From positions 1-15,056 of the forward strand of contig CALJWY010000275.1 in the NCBI GenBank assembly GCA_937974465.1: a stretch of 15,056 nucleotides of DNA, in the 5' to 3' direction. This document shows positions 8,601 to 15,049 of the stretch, piece after piece. The stretch's first letter is position 1, and every line of letters starts with the position of its first letter. Both the position numbers and the translations under genes were made by a program. The notes beneath the pieces are model-generated. The model was not told the DNA's origin. It did no database searches and saw nothing but the letters and a program-made list of their open reading frames with translations. This DNA comes from an uncultured Lysobacterales bacterium (GTDB lineage: Bacteria > Pseudomonadota > Gammaproteobacteria > Xanthomonadales > SZUA-36).

Positions 8601-8768
8601 ACACCGTTAGTCCTGCTAAGCTTCAGCCAAGACGTGTTTTTACGTATGGTGGAGGAAAACAGCGAAATCGCTAGTTCGATGATGCGTGTGCTGGCCAGTC
8701 GCCTCGCTGTAACTTTGCAGGAATATGGCGAATTATTGGCAGAGAAAGAACCAACAAAGGTGCAATGA
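5637..8768 (+). CDS. Degenerate ABC exporter-like protein with cyclic-nucleotide-binding domain
   Basis: A 1043-residue protein beginning directly after the TAA of the lipoprotein gene. Residues 15-325 form an ABC exporter-type membrane domain with about six spans. The nucleotide-binding region spans about 345-860, over twice the usual 230-odd residues. Its motifs are altered: Walker A is GSGGSGREE (382-390), with Arg for Lys and Glu for Ser/Thr; the signature is LTAAQ (783-787) instead of LSGGQ; Walker B reads ILIMNE with Asn for Asp; no switch histidine is seen in LILFESSEER. The Q-loop glutamine (430/431) and SSLD (811-814) remain. An insertion at about 445-775 holds two related copies of an LLEAR...YN...EN(V/I)(L/I)FG module 158 residues apart. 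Residues 900-1025 are a cNMP-binding fold with FGEMALLSKMPRTTT, including the phosphate-binding Arg (981). ATP hydrolysis is doubtful; the transported substrate is unknown. Confidence 0.85.
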   Translation: MEKNIYRFILRYSLRPQIILVLMSAAALPLLYLTLELPKTIINQAIDGVDFPRAILGYQFDQIPFLFLLCGLFLVLVILSGLLKYLTATYRYRIGDRLLRRLRYDLIERLLRFPPSEFRNMSSGQIVSMITAETTSLGFFIAEAFAVPAIAFGTLATIVLFMFLQNWMMGVAAIALYPIQIYLIPKLQRSINTAQMGEVHAIRGISERLSDVVAGVNEIHGHDTSQYELADFSKRLGTVFGFRLKIASKRYTANVLNQFFSQLTPFFFLSIGGYLVIKGQLSLGALVAVLAAYKDMYSPWKDLIDYYQKAEDSRVRYDQLKDFFMRSNLLDKSMIQAEPASEDFNQFSLVAENVVVAHEEGSRTVDGASIKITLPTHAAILGSGGSGREEFARLLARQDFAHSGSVSLGDTNLATLPDAVTGRRIGFIGQQTYLRSGSIYDVLVYPLLRRPKNNTDKDLDLPSSREQELAESIRAGNSSYDHASDWVDYEAAGCKDSEDLRSRMIEILRLVDLDEAVYEIGLKRSISPGMYPDLVAKLLEARTILRQRLHAAGQDPIIESFDADAYNTHSTVAENVLFGTPVGPDFAIENLDHNSYMRQVIEKSGLTSNFLAMGYKLASITAEMFEGLSPDHEFFERFSFINSADLPAFRSILRSVEDHGIDNLKDEHRHRLMALPFKLVETQHFVGFIDEEMKTRLLEARRIFADGLPSHLLEKVQFFQQGSYNVASSIFENIIFGKTASTKAGSAEQVSQMVADIVNELNLREAIASVGLEFQIGVGGSRLTAAQRQKIALARCLIKRPDILIMNEAFSSLDFQSQEKILSNIKTELEGRSLILFESSEERRQQFENVLTMDHGKFVDTLKTSSPASSRKQPEQAVEPSSTNAPRTVDLNDIASLLVDIPMFASIDRSKLKLLAFTSERLQFEENQTVFHQGDAGDHAYVIIEGQVDVILVSAAGESTVATLGSNEVFGEMALLSKMPRTTTIRAKTPLVLLSFSQDVFLRMVEENSEIASSMMRVLASRLAVTLQEYGELLAEKEPTKVQ

Positions 8769-9074
8769 CATTGTCCTTTAACTGACTCTATAAACCGTGT
8801 AGACAGCGGCAAAGGCCAAAAAGCCACATTGAATCCCCATCCTGCAGCGCCCTTCAGTTTTTGCGATGCAGCCAGCCCCACAACCTGTCTAAGCTGAGCC
8901 TATGGGTAGCGCATCATTCTTTCTGTCCGTGAACAGGATAAAACGATTAGTAATGTGCCGGAACTGCTGGTTGCAGAAGGATTTGAAGAAATGGCTGTTC
9001 TCGTCAGTGCAGTGGGCCTTGAATTTGCTCTGGCACTTGACCCTGACCCTAATCATGCCGCGTGGTTTATGGGG
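8769..9074. other. Intergenic region with a possible gene fragment
   Basis: Between the ABC gene and the convergent gene at 9075 nothing intact is visible. The right half contains the candidate fragment starting at 8910 and a tandem TGACCCTGACCC (9038-9049), whose second copy is complementary to GGGTCA at 9072-9077. The left part (8769-8909) shows no recognisable gene, terminator or repeat. Confidence 0.45.
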
Positions 9075-9110
9075 TCAGTCGGTCTTGACGAATTTTGCTG
9101 TACGCACTGA
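8910..9110 (+). pseudogene. Possible fragment of a TPR-like protein
   Basis: The plus-strand frame from 8910 to the TGA at 9108-9110 has no good start codon and is closed upstream by TAG (8907-8909). It encodes 66 residues including LLVAEGFEEMAVLV and FALALDPDPNHAAWFMGSVG. The ALALDPDPNHAAW segment resembles the junction between TPR helices, as in CcmH/NrfG-type or generic TPR proteins. The last residues (DEFCCTH) overlap the 3' end of the opposite-strand gene and are probably not ancestral. It could be a decayed gene end or chance. Confidence 0.3.
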
Positions 9111-10400
9111 AAACGACACGGGCTCTTCGAGAAACACAAAACCAAGCGCTGCAAATAAAATACTCAGGTCTGCCGTCTCGAAGTCAGCCAGGTCAATTTC
9201 ATACATCTGCCAACTGTCGCTCAGCTGTAACGCTATCCTTGTTGACTGACCATCCGCCGGGTCGTCCGCGTCTTCAATATTGATCAGAACATTCTCGCCG
9301 CCTGCATCACCCTTCAGCTCCAGCAGCAGTTTGTCGTAATTTGAATAGTCCAGGCCTCGCCGGCCGGAGTCGGAGCCGAGCCAGATTCCGGCCCACGCAG
9401 CGCCACCGTAGTAGTCGATGTGCAAACTGTCACCCATGCGTTGGAACGAATTGATGTCGAATGGGCTTTTTCGCCCCGCGGCGAAAGCTCCATAGCTAAC
9501 GCGCGGGTCGTTGGCGTCCGCGCTCATCAAGTAATGACTACCCCAGGAGACCTGTCCATCCATAATGACATTCGGATTACCAACGCCACCGGCTGGATCA
9601 TGAAAGCTATCGAGGATAGCCATCGCTGTCGCGTCAAAATCCATGCTGTCGATTTCGACCAAGCGCTGGAACGCTTTGCCCAGGTGATCCAACCTGTCAT
9701 ATTCGCGCAGCAATGCGTTGGCCGACGAAGCGGTCGAGATCAACTCTTTGGTTGTAGAGGCCCGCAACACTTGCCGATAAGCTGACCGCAAAGAATCGAA
9801 TCGCTCGGCGGTCAGCGTATACGCGCCCGTCATTTCCCAGCGCTCAAATTCATCAGGCCAGTTGGACAATACTTGCAGCGAAAGCATCCTGGTCAGGTCA
9901 TTAAAATCCTGCTCGTGTGCGGCAATTCGGGCGATCGTGTCGTAGTAATCGTACAGTAGCCGTTCGATATCGGTGCCCTGCATCTGCTCCAGTGCACCGG
10001 AGCTCTTTAGTGCCTCATAGCCGCTAGTGCTGGCATTGAAATGACGCAGCAGTGACGCTTGATCGATCACCTCACCGGCAAACATCACTTCGGAAACGTT
10101 GTAGGAGCTGTGACGACTGCCGAAGCTTCCCCAGCGTAAAGCAAGCTCGAAAGCTCTTATGCGCGCCGAACGAATCTCATTGATGGAGGCCCGGTCGCTG
10201 CCGATATTTCTCTCGATCGTGTGGAGGTAATTGCGCAGCGTTTCTCTCTGTAACTTATCGCTGTTCCAGTTGTCGATCTGTAAAGCGATCAAAATACCAA
10301 CGACAACCAATGCCATTTCTCCCAGCGCATAGAGCAGGTATTTACGAAACTCATTGTCGTCAAAATAGCTTTTTTTCATTTTTCTAAGAATCAGCAGCAT
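9075..10400 (-). CDS. DUF6090-like membrane protein with C-terminal beta-rich domain
   Basis: A 441-residue protein with one N-terminal span (about residues 24-42). The segment FRKYLLYALGEMALVVVGIL followed by ALQIDNWN is the typical signature of the DUF6090 family: short cytoplasmic end, one span, helical extracytoplasmic part. Residues 50-250 are helical and charged. Residues about 275-435 look like a separate beta-rich domain: SNYDKLLLELKGDAGGENVL, INIEDADDPADG and WQMYEIDLADF resemble galactose-binding-like or CBM-type sandwich domains. The function is unknown; this tail suggests binding of a sugar or other ligand outside the membrane. Start is uncertain: ATG at 10398-10400 or the seven-codon-shorter ATG at 10377-10379; neither has a clear ribosome site. 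It lies downstream of rraA in the same direction, separated by an attC-like repeat. Confidence 0.75.
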   Translation of the reverse strand: MLLILRKMKKSYFDDNEFRKYLLYALGEMALVVVGILIALQIDNWNSDKLQRETLRNYLHTIERNIGSDRASINEIRSARIRAFELALRWGSFGSRHSSYNVSEVMFAGEVIDQASLLRHFNASTSGYEALKSSGALEQMQGTDIERLLYDYYDTIARIAAHEQDFNDLTRMLSLQVLSNWPDEFERWEMTGAYTLTAERFDSLRSAYRQVLRASTTKELISTASSANALLREYDRLDHLGKAFQRLVEIDSMDFDATAMAILDSFHDPAGGVGNPNVIMDGQVSWGSHYLMSADANDPRVSYGAFAAGRKSPFDINSFQRMGDSLHIDYYGGAAWAGIWLGSDSGRRGLDYSNYDKLLLELKGDAGGENVLINIEDADDPADGQSTRIALQLSDSWQMYEIDLADFETADLSILFAALGFVFLEEPVSFSVRTAKFVKTD

Positions 10401-10441
10401 TAGAAAACCGATATGTCTTGGGTTTCAGGCACGGGTGAACA

Positions 10442-10501
10442 CCATAACGCATGTGGGTCGGCTTTATGAAAGTAAAGACGCGCCTACACGCCTTGTTATA
10501 C
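10442..10501 (-). other. attC-like imperfect inverted repeat
   Basis: On the minus strand the element begins GTATAACAAGGCGTGTAGG and ends CCCACATGCGTTATGG. The outer arms pair as ATAAC/GTTAT, then, after an unpaired AAG on the left arm only, GCgTGTaGG pairs imperfectly with CCcACAtGC. The order TAACAA ... GCGTTA, about 60 bases, with a 3-base asymmetric bulge, is the organisation of an integron attC site. The outer heptamers do not fit RYYYAAC and GTTRRRY exactly. It starts 10 bases after the rraA stop codon and is oriented with that gene. No integrase gene or second attC is visible, so this could be a lone site or a coincidental hairpin. Confidence 0.4.
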
Positions 10502-10511
10502 AGCTGAATCA

Positions 10512-11009
10512 TCATGCTTCTTTGGTCTGCAGGCTCAGTTTTTTCCTTGCCACAACCATGCCGTTTTCGTCGACATAGATATAATGGCCCGGTTCAAAAT
10601 CCACACCTGCAAAATGAATGGGCACATTCAGCTCACCTATGCCGAGCTTTTCAGATTTTTTTGGATAGCTGTTCAATGCGCTAACGCCGATATCGATGGT
10701 TTTCAGAATCTCCACGTCGCGCACACAGCCATTGATGACCAGGCCCTGCCAACCGTTTTTTGCGGCCATGGCACCAAGCATATCCCCCAGCAACGCACAG
10801 TGCAGGGAGCCGCCACCATCAACCACCATGACCTTTCCAGTGCCGTCTGTGGCCAGGTTTCGCTTCACCAGTGAGTTGTCTTCAAAACACTTGATGGTGA
10901 CAATTTCTCCGCTAAATTTAAGCCGGCCACCATAGGGTCTGAACCAGGGCTCCAGGATCTGTAGTTGGGGCAGGAATTGATCGCAGATATCCGGGACAGA
11001 AAAATTCAT
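10512..11009 (-). CDS. rraA: RraA-family protein (ribonuclease E activity regulator A-like)
   Basis: A 165-residue protein, close to the 161 of E. coli RraA. The family signature is clear: GDMLGAMAAKNGWQGLVING (75-94) followed by CVRDVE, with Arg98 and Asp99 in the positions used for metal/ligand binding in related aldolases. VVDGGGSLHCALLGD (62-76) precedes it. In E. coli RraA binds RNase E and inhibits RNA decay; other family members are 4-hydroxy-4-methyl-2-oxoglutarate/oxaloacetate lyases, and sequence alone does not fully separate the two. The start is firm: AGGAG (11019-11023, minus strand) lies nine bases upstream of the ATG. It follows cmoB by 34 bases in the same direction, so all three (cmoA, cmoB, rraA) probably share a transcript. 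Confidence 0.88.
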   Translation of the reverse strand: MNFSVPDICDQFLPQLQILEPWFRPYGGRLKFSGEIVTIKCFEDNSLVKRNLATDGTGKVMVVDGGGSLHCALLGDMLGAMAAKNGWQGLVINGCVRDVEILKTIDIGVSALNSYPKKSEKLGIGELNVPIHFAGVDFEPGHYIYVDENGMVVARKKLSLQTKEA

Positions 11010-11043
11010 GTTTTTGCGCTCCTATTCAGCTTGAAACCTGTTC

Positions 11044-11976
11044 CTATAAATTAATAAGCAAAGCGGCCCTCACCGGTGCCGGATATCCCTCAATTGATTT
11101 CAGCGGGTTCCCGGGATCAAGACATTCCTGCAAAGACTCAAAGGTCATCCACTCGGTGCTGCGCTGTTCTTCCACCGTAGTTCTGCTGACATCCAGTACT
11201 TTCACGTCGCGCATGCCGGCTTGCGCCAACCACTCATGCAGCACGCTCAGGGTTGGGATGGCATGTACATTGCGCATGCGCGCATACCGGCCAGTTGGTT
11301 TAAGGACACTGGCGTCCTCACCATCCAAGATCAGTGTTTCCAGAACAATCTGCCCACCCGGACAGCTCAGCGCTTTTAATTGCTCAAGATGTTCAACGGG
11401 TTCACGGCGGTGGTACAGAACCCCCATTGAGAACACCGTATCAAAGCAACCGGTATCGGCCGGCAGGTCTTCAATACCCAGGGGCAGGACAAAATTATTC
11501 AAACCGGGACAAAGTTTTTGCATTGCCAACCACTGCATGACAAAGACCATGGTGGGGTCAACTCCCACGACCAACCTGGCACCGGCGGCCAGCATACGAA
11601 GTCCGAAGTAACCGTTACCACTGCCAATATCCAGAATATTATGTCCGTTGATATTCAAGCCGGGTTTTATACGATCCCATTTCCAGTCAGAGCGCCACTC
11701 GGTATCAATTCTGACACCACCCATTTCCAACGGGCCTTTGCGCCAGGGGTGCAGTTTGAACAACTGGGCTCTCAGCTCAGACAGGTCTTCAGCCGGGCGA
11801 CCCAGCTTTGGTGCGCCGTGCTCAAGGTCGTTGAAGCCATCTCCTGTTGGCAGTTTGGCAATACTCTCCAGCCACCCGGAAAAATCGCCATGGGGATTGT
11901 CTTTAAGCCGTAACCACCCGAGTTCGGCCAGTTGAGACCAGCCCTCCAAAGCGAGTTGTTGATAAGGGTTATTCAC
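11044..11976 (-). CDS. cmoB: tRNA U34 carboxymethyltransferase CmoB
   Basis: CmoB transfers the carboxymethyl group of carboxy-S-adenosyl-L-methionine to 5-hydroxyuridine at tRNA position 34, giving 5-oxyacetyluridine, which widens wobble decoding. The 310-residue length is near the E. coli 323. Family segments are present: LFKLHPWRKGP (72-82), IDTEWRSDWKWDR (90-102), the nucleotide-binding ILDIGSGNGYFG (114-125), VVGVDPT (136-142) and MGVLYHRREP (184-193). The ATG overlaps the end of cmoA by four bases, so translation is coupled with the enzyme that makes its substrate. Nothing is missing or truncated. Confidence 0.96.
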   Translation of the reverse strand: MNNPYQQLALEGWSQLAELGWLRLKDNPHGDFSGWLESIAKLPTGDGFNDLEHGAPKLGRPAEDLSELRAQLFKLHPWRKGPLEMGGVRIDTEWRSDWKWDRIKPGLNINGHNILDIGSGNGYFGLRMLAAGARLVVGVDPTMVFVMQWLAMQKLCPGLNNFVLPLGIEDLPADTGCFDTVFSMGVLYHRREPVEHLEQLKALSCPGGQIVLETLILDGEDASVLKPTGRYARMRNVHAIPTLSVLHEWLAQAGMRDVKVLDVSRTTVEEQRSTEWMTFESLQECLDPGNPLKSIEGYPAPVRAALLINL

Positions 11977-12704
11977 TTAAAAGCGATATAACTAACAAAG
12001 CTGAAGCATTGGAACCAACGTTTTGGGTTACTTAAGCCGGCCTGTTTAAAGCGCTCCATATGGGCGGCCTCGGTTTCTGGTCGTAACACATCTTCCAGCG
12101 CATTGCGTTTTTGCGCGATTTCCAGGTCTGAATACCCCTGGGTGCGTTTAAAGTCATGATGCCAGTTGGTCTGGTCGTTCTGCTCCTGTTCGTTTTCGAA
12201 GCAGATTTTTTCCGAAACAATCAAAACGCCACCCGGATTCATGCCGGCGGAGATCCGGTTTATTAACGCCTGGCGTTGTTCAACATCCAGAAACTGCAGG
12301 GTGAAGTTGAGCACCACCACCGAAGCATTTTCTATATTGGTATCGACCATGTTCTCCAAGCATATTTCGACAGGAATACCACCCCGGTTTTCGCTTAAAG
12401 TGTTCCTAAAGCGACCCACCATGGCTGCGGAATTATCCACGGCGATTATTTTTATACCGTCTGCCTGTACAGCAAAACTCATGGCCAGGCTTGTTGCGCC
12501 CAGGGAACAACCAAGATCATAGATATTGGTATGCGGTTGCGCGTAACGCCTGGCGAGCATACCTGTCATCGGAATCACCAACTCATACCCGGGTACTGAT
12601 CGCGTTATCATGTCAGGAAACACCTTGACCACCTGTTCATCAAAGCGAAAACCCGTGGTCAGTGCCCTGCTTTTTGCAAACAGATTGTCATGTTTTTTAT
12701 TCAT
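11973..12704 (-). CDS. cmoA: Carboxy-S-adenosyl-L-methionine synthase CmoA
   Basis: CmoA converts S-adenosyl-methionine and prephenate to carboxy-S-adenosyl-methionine, the donor used by CmoB. The 243 residues compare with 247 in E. coli. Diagnostic segments are GYELVIPMTGMLARRYAQ (39-56), the SAM-binding IYDLGCSLGATSLAM (61-75), VVVLNFTLQFL (129-139), TNWHHDFKRTQGYSDLEI (179-196) and the C-terminal RWFQCFSF (229-236). Arg200 in QKRNALE matches the position of the carboxylate-binding Arg199 of E. coli CmoA. It is the first gene of the leftward unit and is divergent from qmcA across a 144-base gap, where its promoter should lie. No strong ribosome site is seen before the ATG. Confidence 0.96.
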   Translation of the reverse strand: MNKKHDNLFAKSRALTTGFRFDEQVVKVFPDMITRSVPGYELVIPMTGMLARRYAQPHTNIYDLGCSLGATSLAMSFAVQADGIKIIAVDNSAAMVGRFRNTLSENRGGIPVEICLENMVDTNIENASVVVLNFTLQFLDVEQRQALINRISAGMNPGGVLIVSEKICFENEQEQNDQTNWHHDFKRTQGYSDLEIAQKRNALEDVLRPETEAAHMERFKQAGLSNPKRWFQCFSFVSYIAFK

Positions 12705-12837
12705 GCGTTTATTTGAAGCGTATTTGGATTTAGTGACTTCTGGGGCATCCCGTTTGCTTCCTTAGTTGGTAACATTTTCAGTCGGAGAAAAAGGTTAATT
12801 TATTATAGTTCTAAATATCCTGATTCAAGTTAAAAAA

Positions 12838-12842
12838 GAGGG
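12838..12842 (+). promoter_or_regulatory. Ribosome binding site of qmcA
   Basis: GAGGG at 12838-12842 lies six bases before the ATG at 12849 and supports that start. The AT-rich TATTATAGT just upstream (12801-12809) could hold a -10 box, but no good -35 was found at the right distance. Confidence 0.6.
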
Positions 12843-12848
12843 TCTGAA

Positions 12849-13784
12849 ATGTTTGATAACACTTTAATCTGGGCAGTCATCGTAGCATTTCTTGCGGCGG
12901 TGTTTGTTCGCAAATCCGTCATTATTGTCAGGCAGGGCTACGAATACACGGTTGAGCGTTTTGGTAAGTACAGCAGCACATTCCGTCCCGGGTTCCACGT
13001 CATGATTCCCTTTGTCAACCGCGTGGGACAACGAGTGAACATGATGGAGCGTGTTCTGGATGTACCATCACAAGAGGTCATCTCAAAAGATAATGCTGTA
13101 TTAACCGTAGACGGGGTGGTGTTTTTCCAGGTACTGGATGCTGCCAAGGCCGCTTACGAGGTTTACCGTCTTGAGCACGCGGTGCTCAATTTGACCATGA
13201 CCAATATACGTACGGTTCTGGGTTCGATGGACCTTGATGATGCGTTATCCAAGCGCGATATGATCAATGCGCAATTGCTAAATGTGGTTGACGAAGCTAC
13301 CACGCCCTGGGGACTCAAAGTTACCCGCATCGAGATCAAGGATATTTCACCTCCAATGGACCTTGTTAATGCCATGGCCAGGCAGATGAAGGCCGAGCGT
13401 GAAAAACGCGCCAACATTTTGGATGCGGAAGGTTTTCGGCAAGCAGAAATTTTGAAAGCCGAGGGTCAAAAACAGGCCATTGTTTTGGATGCAGAGGGTC
13501 GAAAAGAAGCTGCTTTCAGGGATTCAGAGGCACGCGAGCGTTTAGCTGAGGCTGAGGCTCGCGCGACCACGGTAGTATCGGAAGCAATTGCTGCAGGAGA
13601 CATGCAGGCCATCAATTACTTTGTGGCACAGAAGTATGTTGAAGCCCTGTCCGATTTTGCCAATAGCCCAAATCAGAAAACGTTGCTGTTACCGATGGAA
13701 ACCACCGGTATCCTGGGCAGCCTGGCGGGTATCACTGAAATCGCAAAAGCCTCGATGAGCGACAAGGCAACAGGGAGTTCCTGA
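12849..13784 (+). CDS. qmcA: SPFH/stomatin-family membrane protein (QmcA-like)
   Basis: A 311-residue SPFH (stomatin/prohibitin/flotillin/HflK) protein. An N-terminal hydrophobic anchor (5-21) is followed by the SPFH domain (about 25-180): VRQGYEYTVERFGKY, RPGFHVMIPFVNRV, VPSQEVISKDNAVLTVDGVV, and the stomatin hallmark WGLKVTRIEIKDISPP (154-169). A charged helical region at 172-245, with repeated DAEG/KAEG units, should form the coiled coil that drives oligomerisation. A tail with QKTLLLPMETTGILGSLAGI ends the chain. E. coli QmcA (YbbK) sits in the inner membrane and is protected from FtsH. As in E. coli, an NfeD-type gene follows directly, two bases after the stop codon. Confidence 0.92.
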   Translation: MFDNTLIWAVIVAFLAAVFVRKSVIIVRQGYEYTVERFGKYSSTFRPGFHVMIPFVNRVGQRVNMMERVLDVPSQEVISKDNAVLTVDGVVFFQVLDAAKAAYEVYRLEHAVLNLTMTNIRTVLGSMDLDDALSKRDMINAQLLNVVDEATTPWGLKVTRIEIKDISPPMDLVNAMARQMKAEREKRANILDAEGFRQAEILKAEGQKQAIVLDAEGRKEAAFRDSEARERLAEAEARATTVVSEAIAAGDMQAINYFVAQKYVEALSDFANSPNQKTLLLPMETTGILGSLAGITEIAKASMSDKATGSS

Positions 13785-13786
13785 CC

Positions 13787-14239
13787 ATGACTGAGTGGCT
13801 TGATCATATTGTTTTCTGGCACTGGTGGATATTGGCCGGCCTGCTGTTGATAGTGGAGCTCACCGCGCCGTCATTTTTCTTCCTCTGGCTGGGTATTGCT
13901 GCTGTTGCGGTTGGTTTGATCCTGCTGGTTTTTCCAGCAATCCCACTGGAAACCCAGTTGGTGTTATTTGGTATTGCTTCTGTCGTGGCAGTGCTTGCCT
14001 GGCGCAAATATCGTGAAACACGTCCAATAACCACCGACCAGCCGAATTTGAACCGCCGTGGTAACCAATACATTGGTCGGATATTCTCGTTAAGTGAGCC
14101 GATCATCAATGGTGTTGGCAAGGTTACCGTGGATGACTCCACATGGAAGGTAAAGGGGCCGGACCTGCCTGCAGGCACACATATCAAGGTTTTGGGCGTT
14201 GAGGGGGTCGTGTTTGAGGTTGAGTCTGCCGATACATAA
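13787..14239 (+). CDS. NfeD-family membrane protein (YbbJ-like partner of QmcA)
   Basis: A 150-residue short-form NfeD protein lacking the ClpP-like protease domain of long NfeD. Hydrophobic segments are at about residues 10-27, 31-50 and 55-72. The rest (about 85-150) is the soluble OB-fold, seen in NRRGNQYIGRIFSLSEPIIN, GVGKVTVDDSTWKVKGPDLP and AGTHIKVLGVEGVVFEVE. Genes of this family almost always sit beside an SPFH gene, and the proteins are thought to act together in membrane organisation. The ATG lies two bases after the qmcA stop codon with GGGAG inside the end of qmcA, so the pair is co-transcribed and probably translationally coupled. Confidence 0.92.
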   Translation: MTEWLDHIVFWHWWILAGLLLIVELTAPSFFFLWLGIAAVAVGLILLVFPAIPLETQLVLFGIASVVAVLAWRKYRETRPITTDQPNLNRRGNQYIGRIFSLSEPIINGVGKVTVDDSTWKVKGPDLPAGTHIKVLGVEGVVFEVESADT

Positions 14240-14286
14240 TTGCCTGAGCTGGCTGATGACTGCCGTTGCCCGATAAAACCGCTTAT

Positions 14287-14324
14287 GTCGTCGGTGGGGG
14301 TTCACTCCACCCGCCGATGACTTT
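14287..14324 (+). terminator. Probable terminator of the qmcA-nfeD unit
   Basis: GTCGTCGGTGGG (14287-14298) pairs with the segment CCCGCCGATGAC (14310-14321) over 12 base pairs, including two G-T pairs, and is followed by TTT (14322-14324). It lies 47 bases after the nfeD stop codon and before a convergent gene. The short T-run makes it a modest terminator. Confidence 0.6.
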
Positions 14325-14335
14325 AAACCCGCACA

Positions 14336-15049
14336 TCATCCCATGGCGTGAATCAACTGCCTGAACGTGTTTAGTACCGTGTTCGCTGCGGTTGTTTCAA
14401 CAACCTGTCGTGATAAAGCTCGCGGGTTCAGTCCCTCTTCGAGCAAGGCATCCGCACGGTACTTGATGTAATCTGACATCACCAGCCTGGAAAATTCCGG
14501 GTGAAATTGTATTCCCCATGCTTTTTCTGCAAAGCGGATGGCAAAATTATTATCCAGTGGGCTCGTTGCCATTCGAGTCGCTCCTTTCGGTAACCTTAAA
14601 ACAACTTCAGAGTGCGAAGCCTGCGCTTTAAAGCTTTCAGGTAAATTTCCAAGCAGCAGGTCATGCCTGGCTGCATCCAATAGATTTACCTGAACGGTAC
14701 CAATCTGGCGACCCTTGGGATTGGGGCCGACCAATCCACCCAGTGCATGGGCCAGCAGTTGGTGCCCGTAGCATATGCCAAGCGTCGGCACGCCCTGCCC
14801 TACAGCTTCTGCCAACCAGGCGGCTGTGCGCTTACTCCAGCCTTCCTTGTCGGAAACCATGGCAGGTGAGCCCGTTATCACAATGGCGGATAGTTGATTT
14901 GCCTCCGGCAAGACTTCACCCTCAAAAACATCCACCTGTAGGAAGTCGGAATCGCCAAGGCCCTCAGAAAACCAAAGCTCAAAGTCTCCCTGTTGTTTTT
15001 TTATAGCCGGGATCGTGCTGCCGGTTTTTATCAAGGCAATTCGTTTCAT
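14336..15049 (-). CDS. Class I glutamine amidotransferase
   Basis: A 237-residue stand-alone class I glutamine amidotransferase resembling the GMP-synthase-type domain. The nucleophile elbow is GICYGHQLLAHALGG with Cys93; the other triad members are His183 and Glu185 in WGIQFHPEFS. IVITGSPAMVSD (56-67) supplies the oxyanion-side loop and ASHSEVV (144-150) is a typical conserved segment. All residues needed to release ammonia from glutamine are present, but no synthetase domain is attached, so the acceptor is unknown. Proteins of this type are usually annotated only as GMP synthase-like amidotransferases. The start is ATG at 15047-15049, close to the window edge; upstream context is not visible. 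It converges on the qmcA-nfeD unit. Confidence 0.88.
   Translation of the reverse strand: MKRIALIKTGSTIPAIKKQQGDFELWFSEGLGDSDFLQVDVFEGEVLPEANQLSAIVITGSPAMVSDKEGWSKRTAAWLAEAVGQGVPTLGICYGHQLLAHALGGLVGPNPKGRQIGTVQVNLLDAARHDLLLGNLPESFKAQASHSEVVLRLPKGATRMATSPLDNNFAIRFAEKAWGIQFHPEFSRLVMSDYIKYRADALLEEGLNPRALSRQVVETTAANTVLNTFRQLIHAMG

Noticed and set aside
8198..8881. Long open frame on the minus strand across the end of the ABC gene
   Set aside because: It lies almost wholly opposite the cNMP-binding domain, which has clear family motifs on the plus strand; the antisense product has no recognisable domain.
11156..11913. Several open frames on the plus strand opposite cmoB
   Set aside because: They are shadows of the well-supported cmoB gene and have no ribosome sites or family motifs.
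13804..14187. Minus-strand open frame opposite the NfeD gene
   Set aside because: It is antisense to a clear NfeD protein with membrane spans and OB-fold, and has no support of its own.
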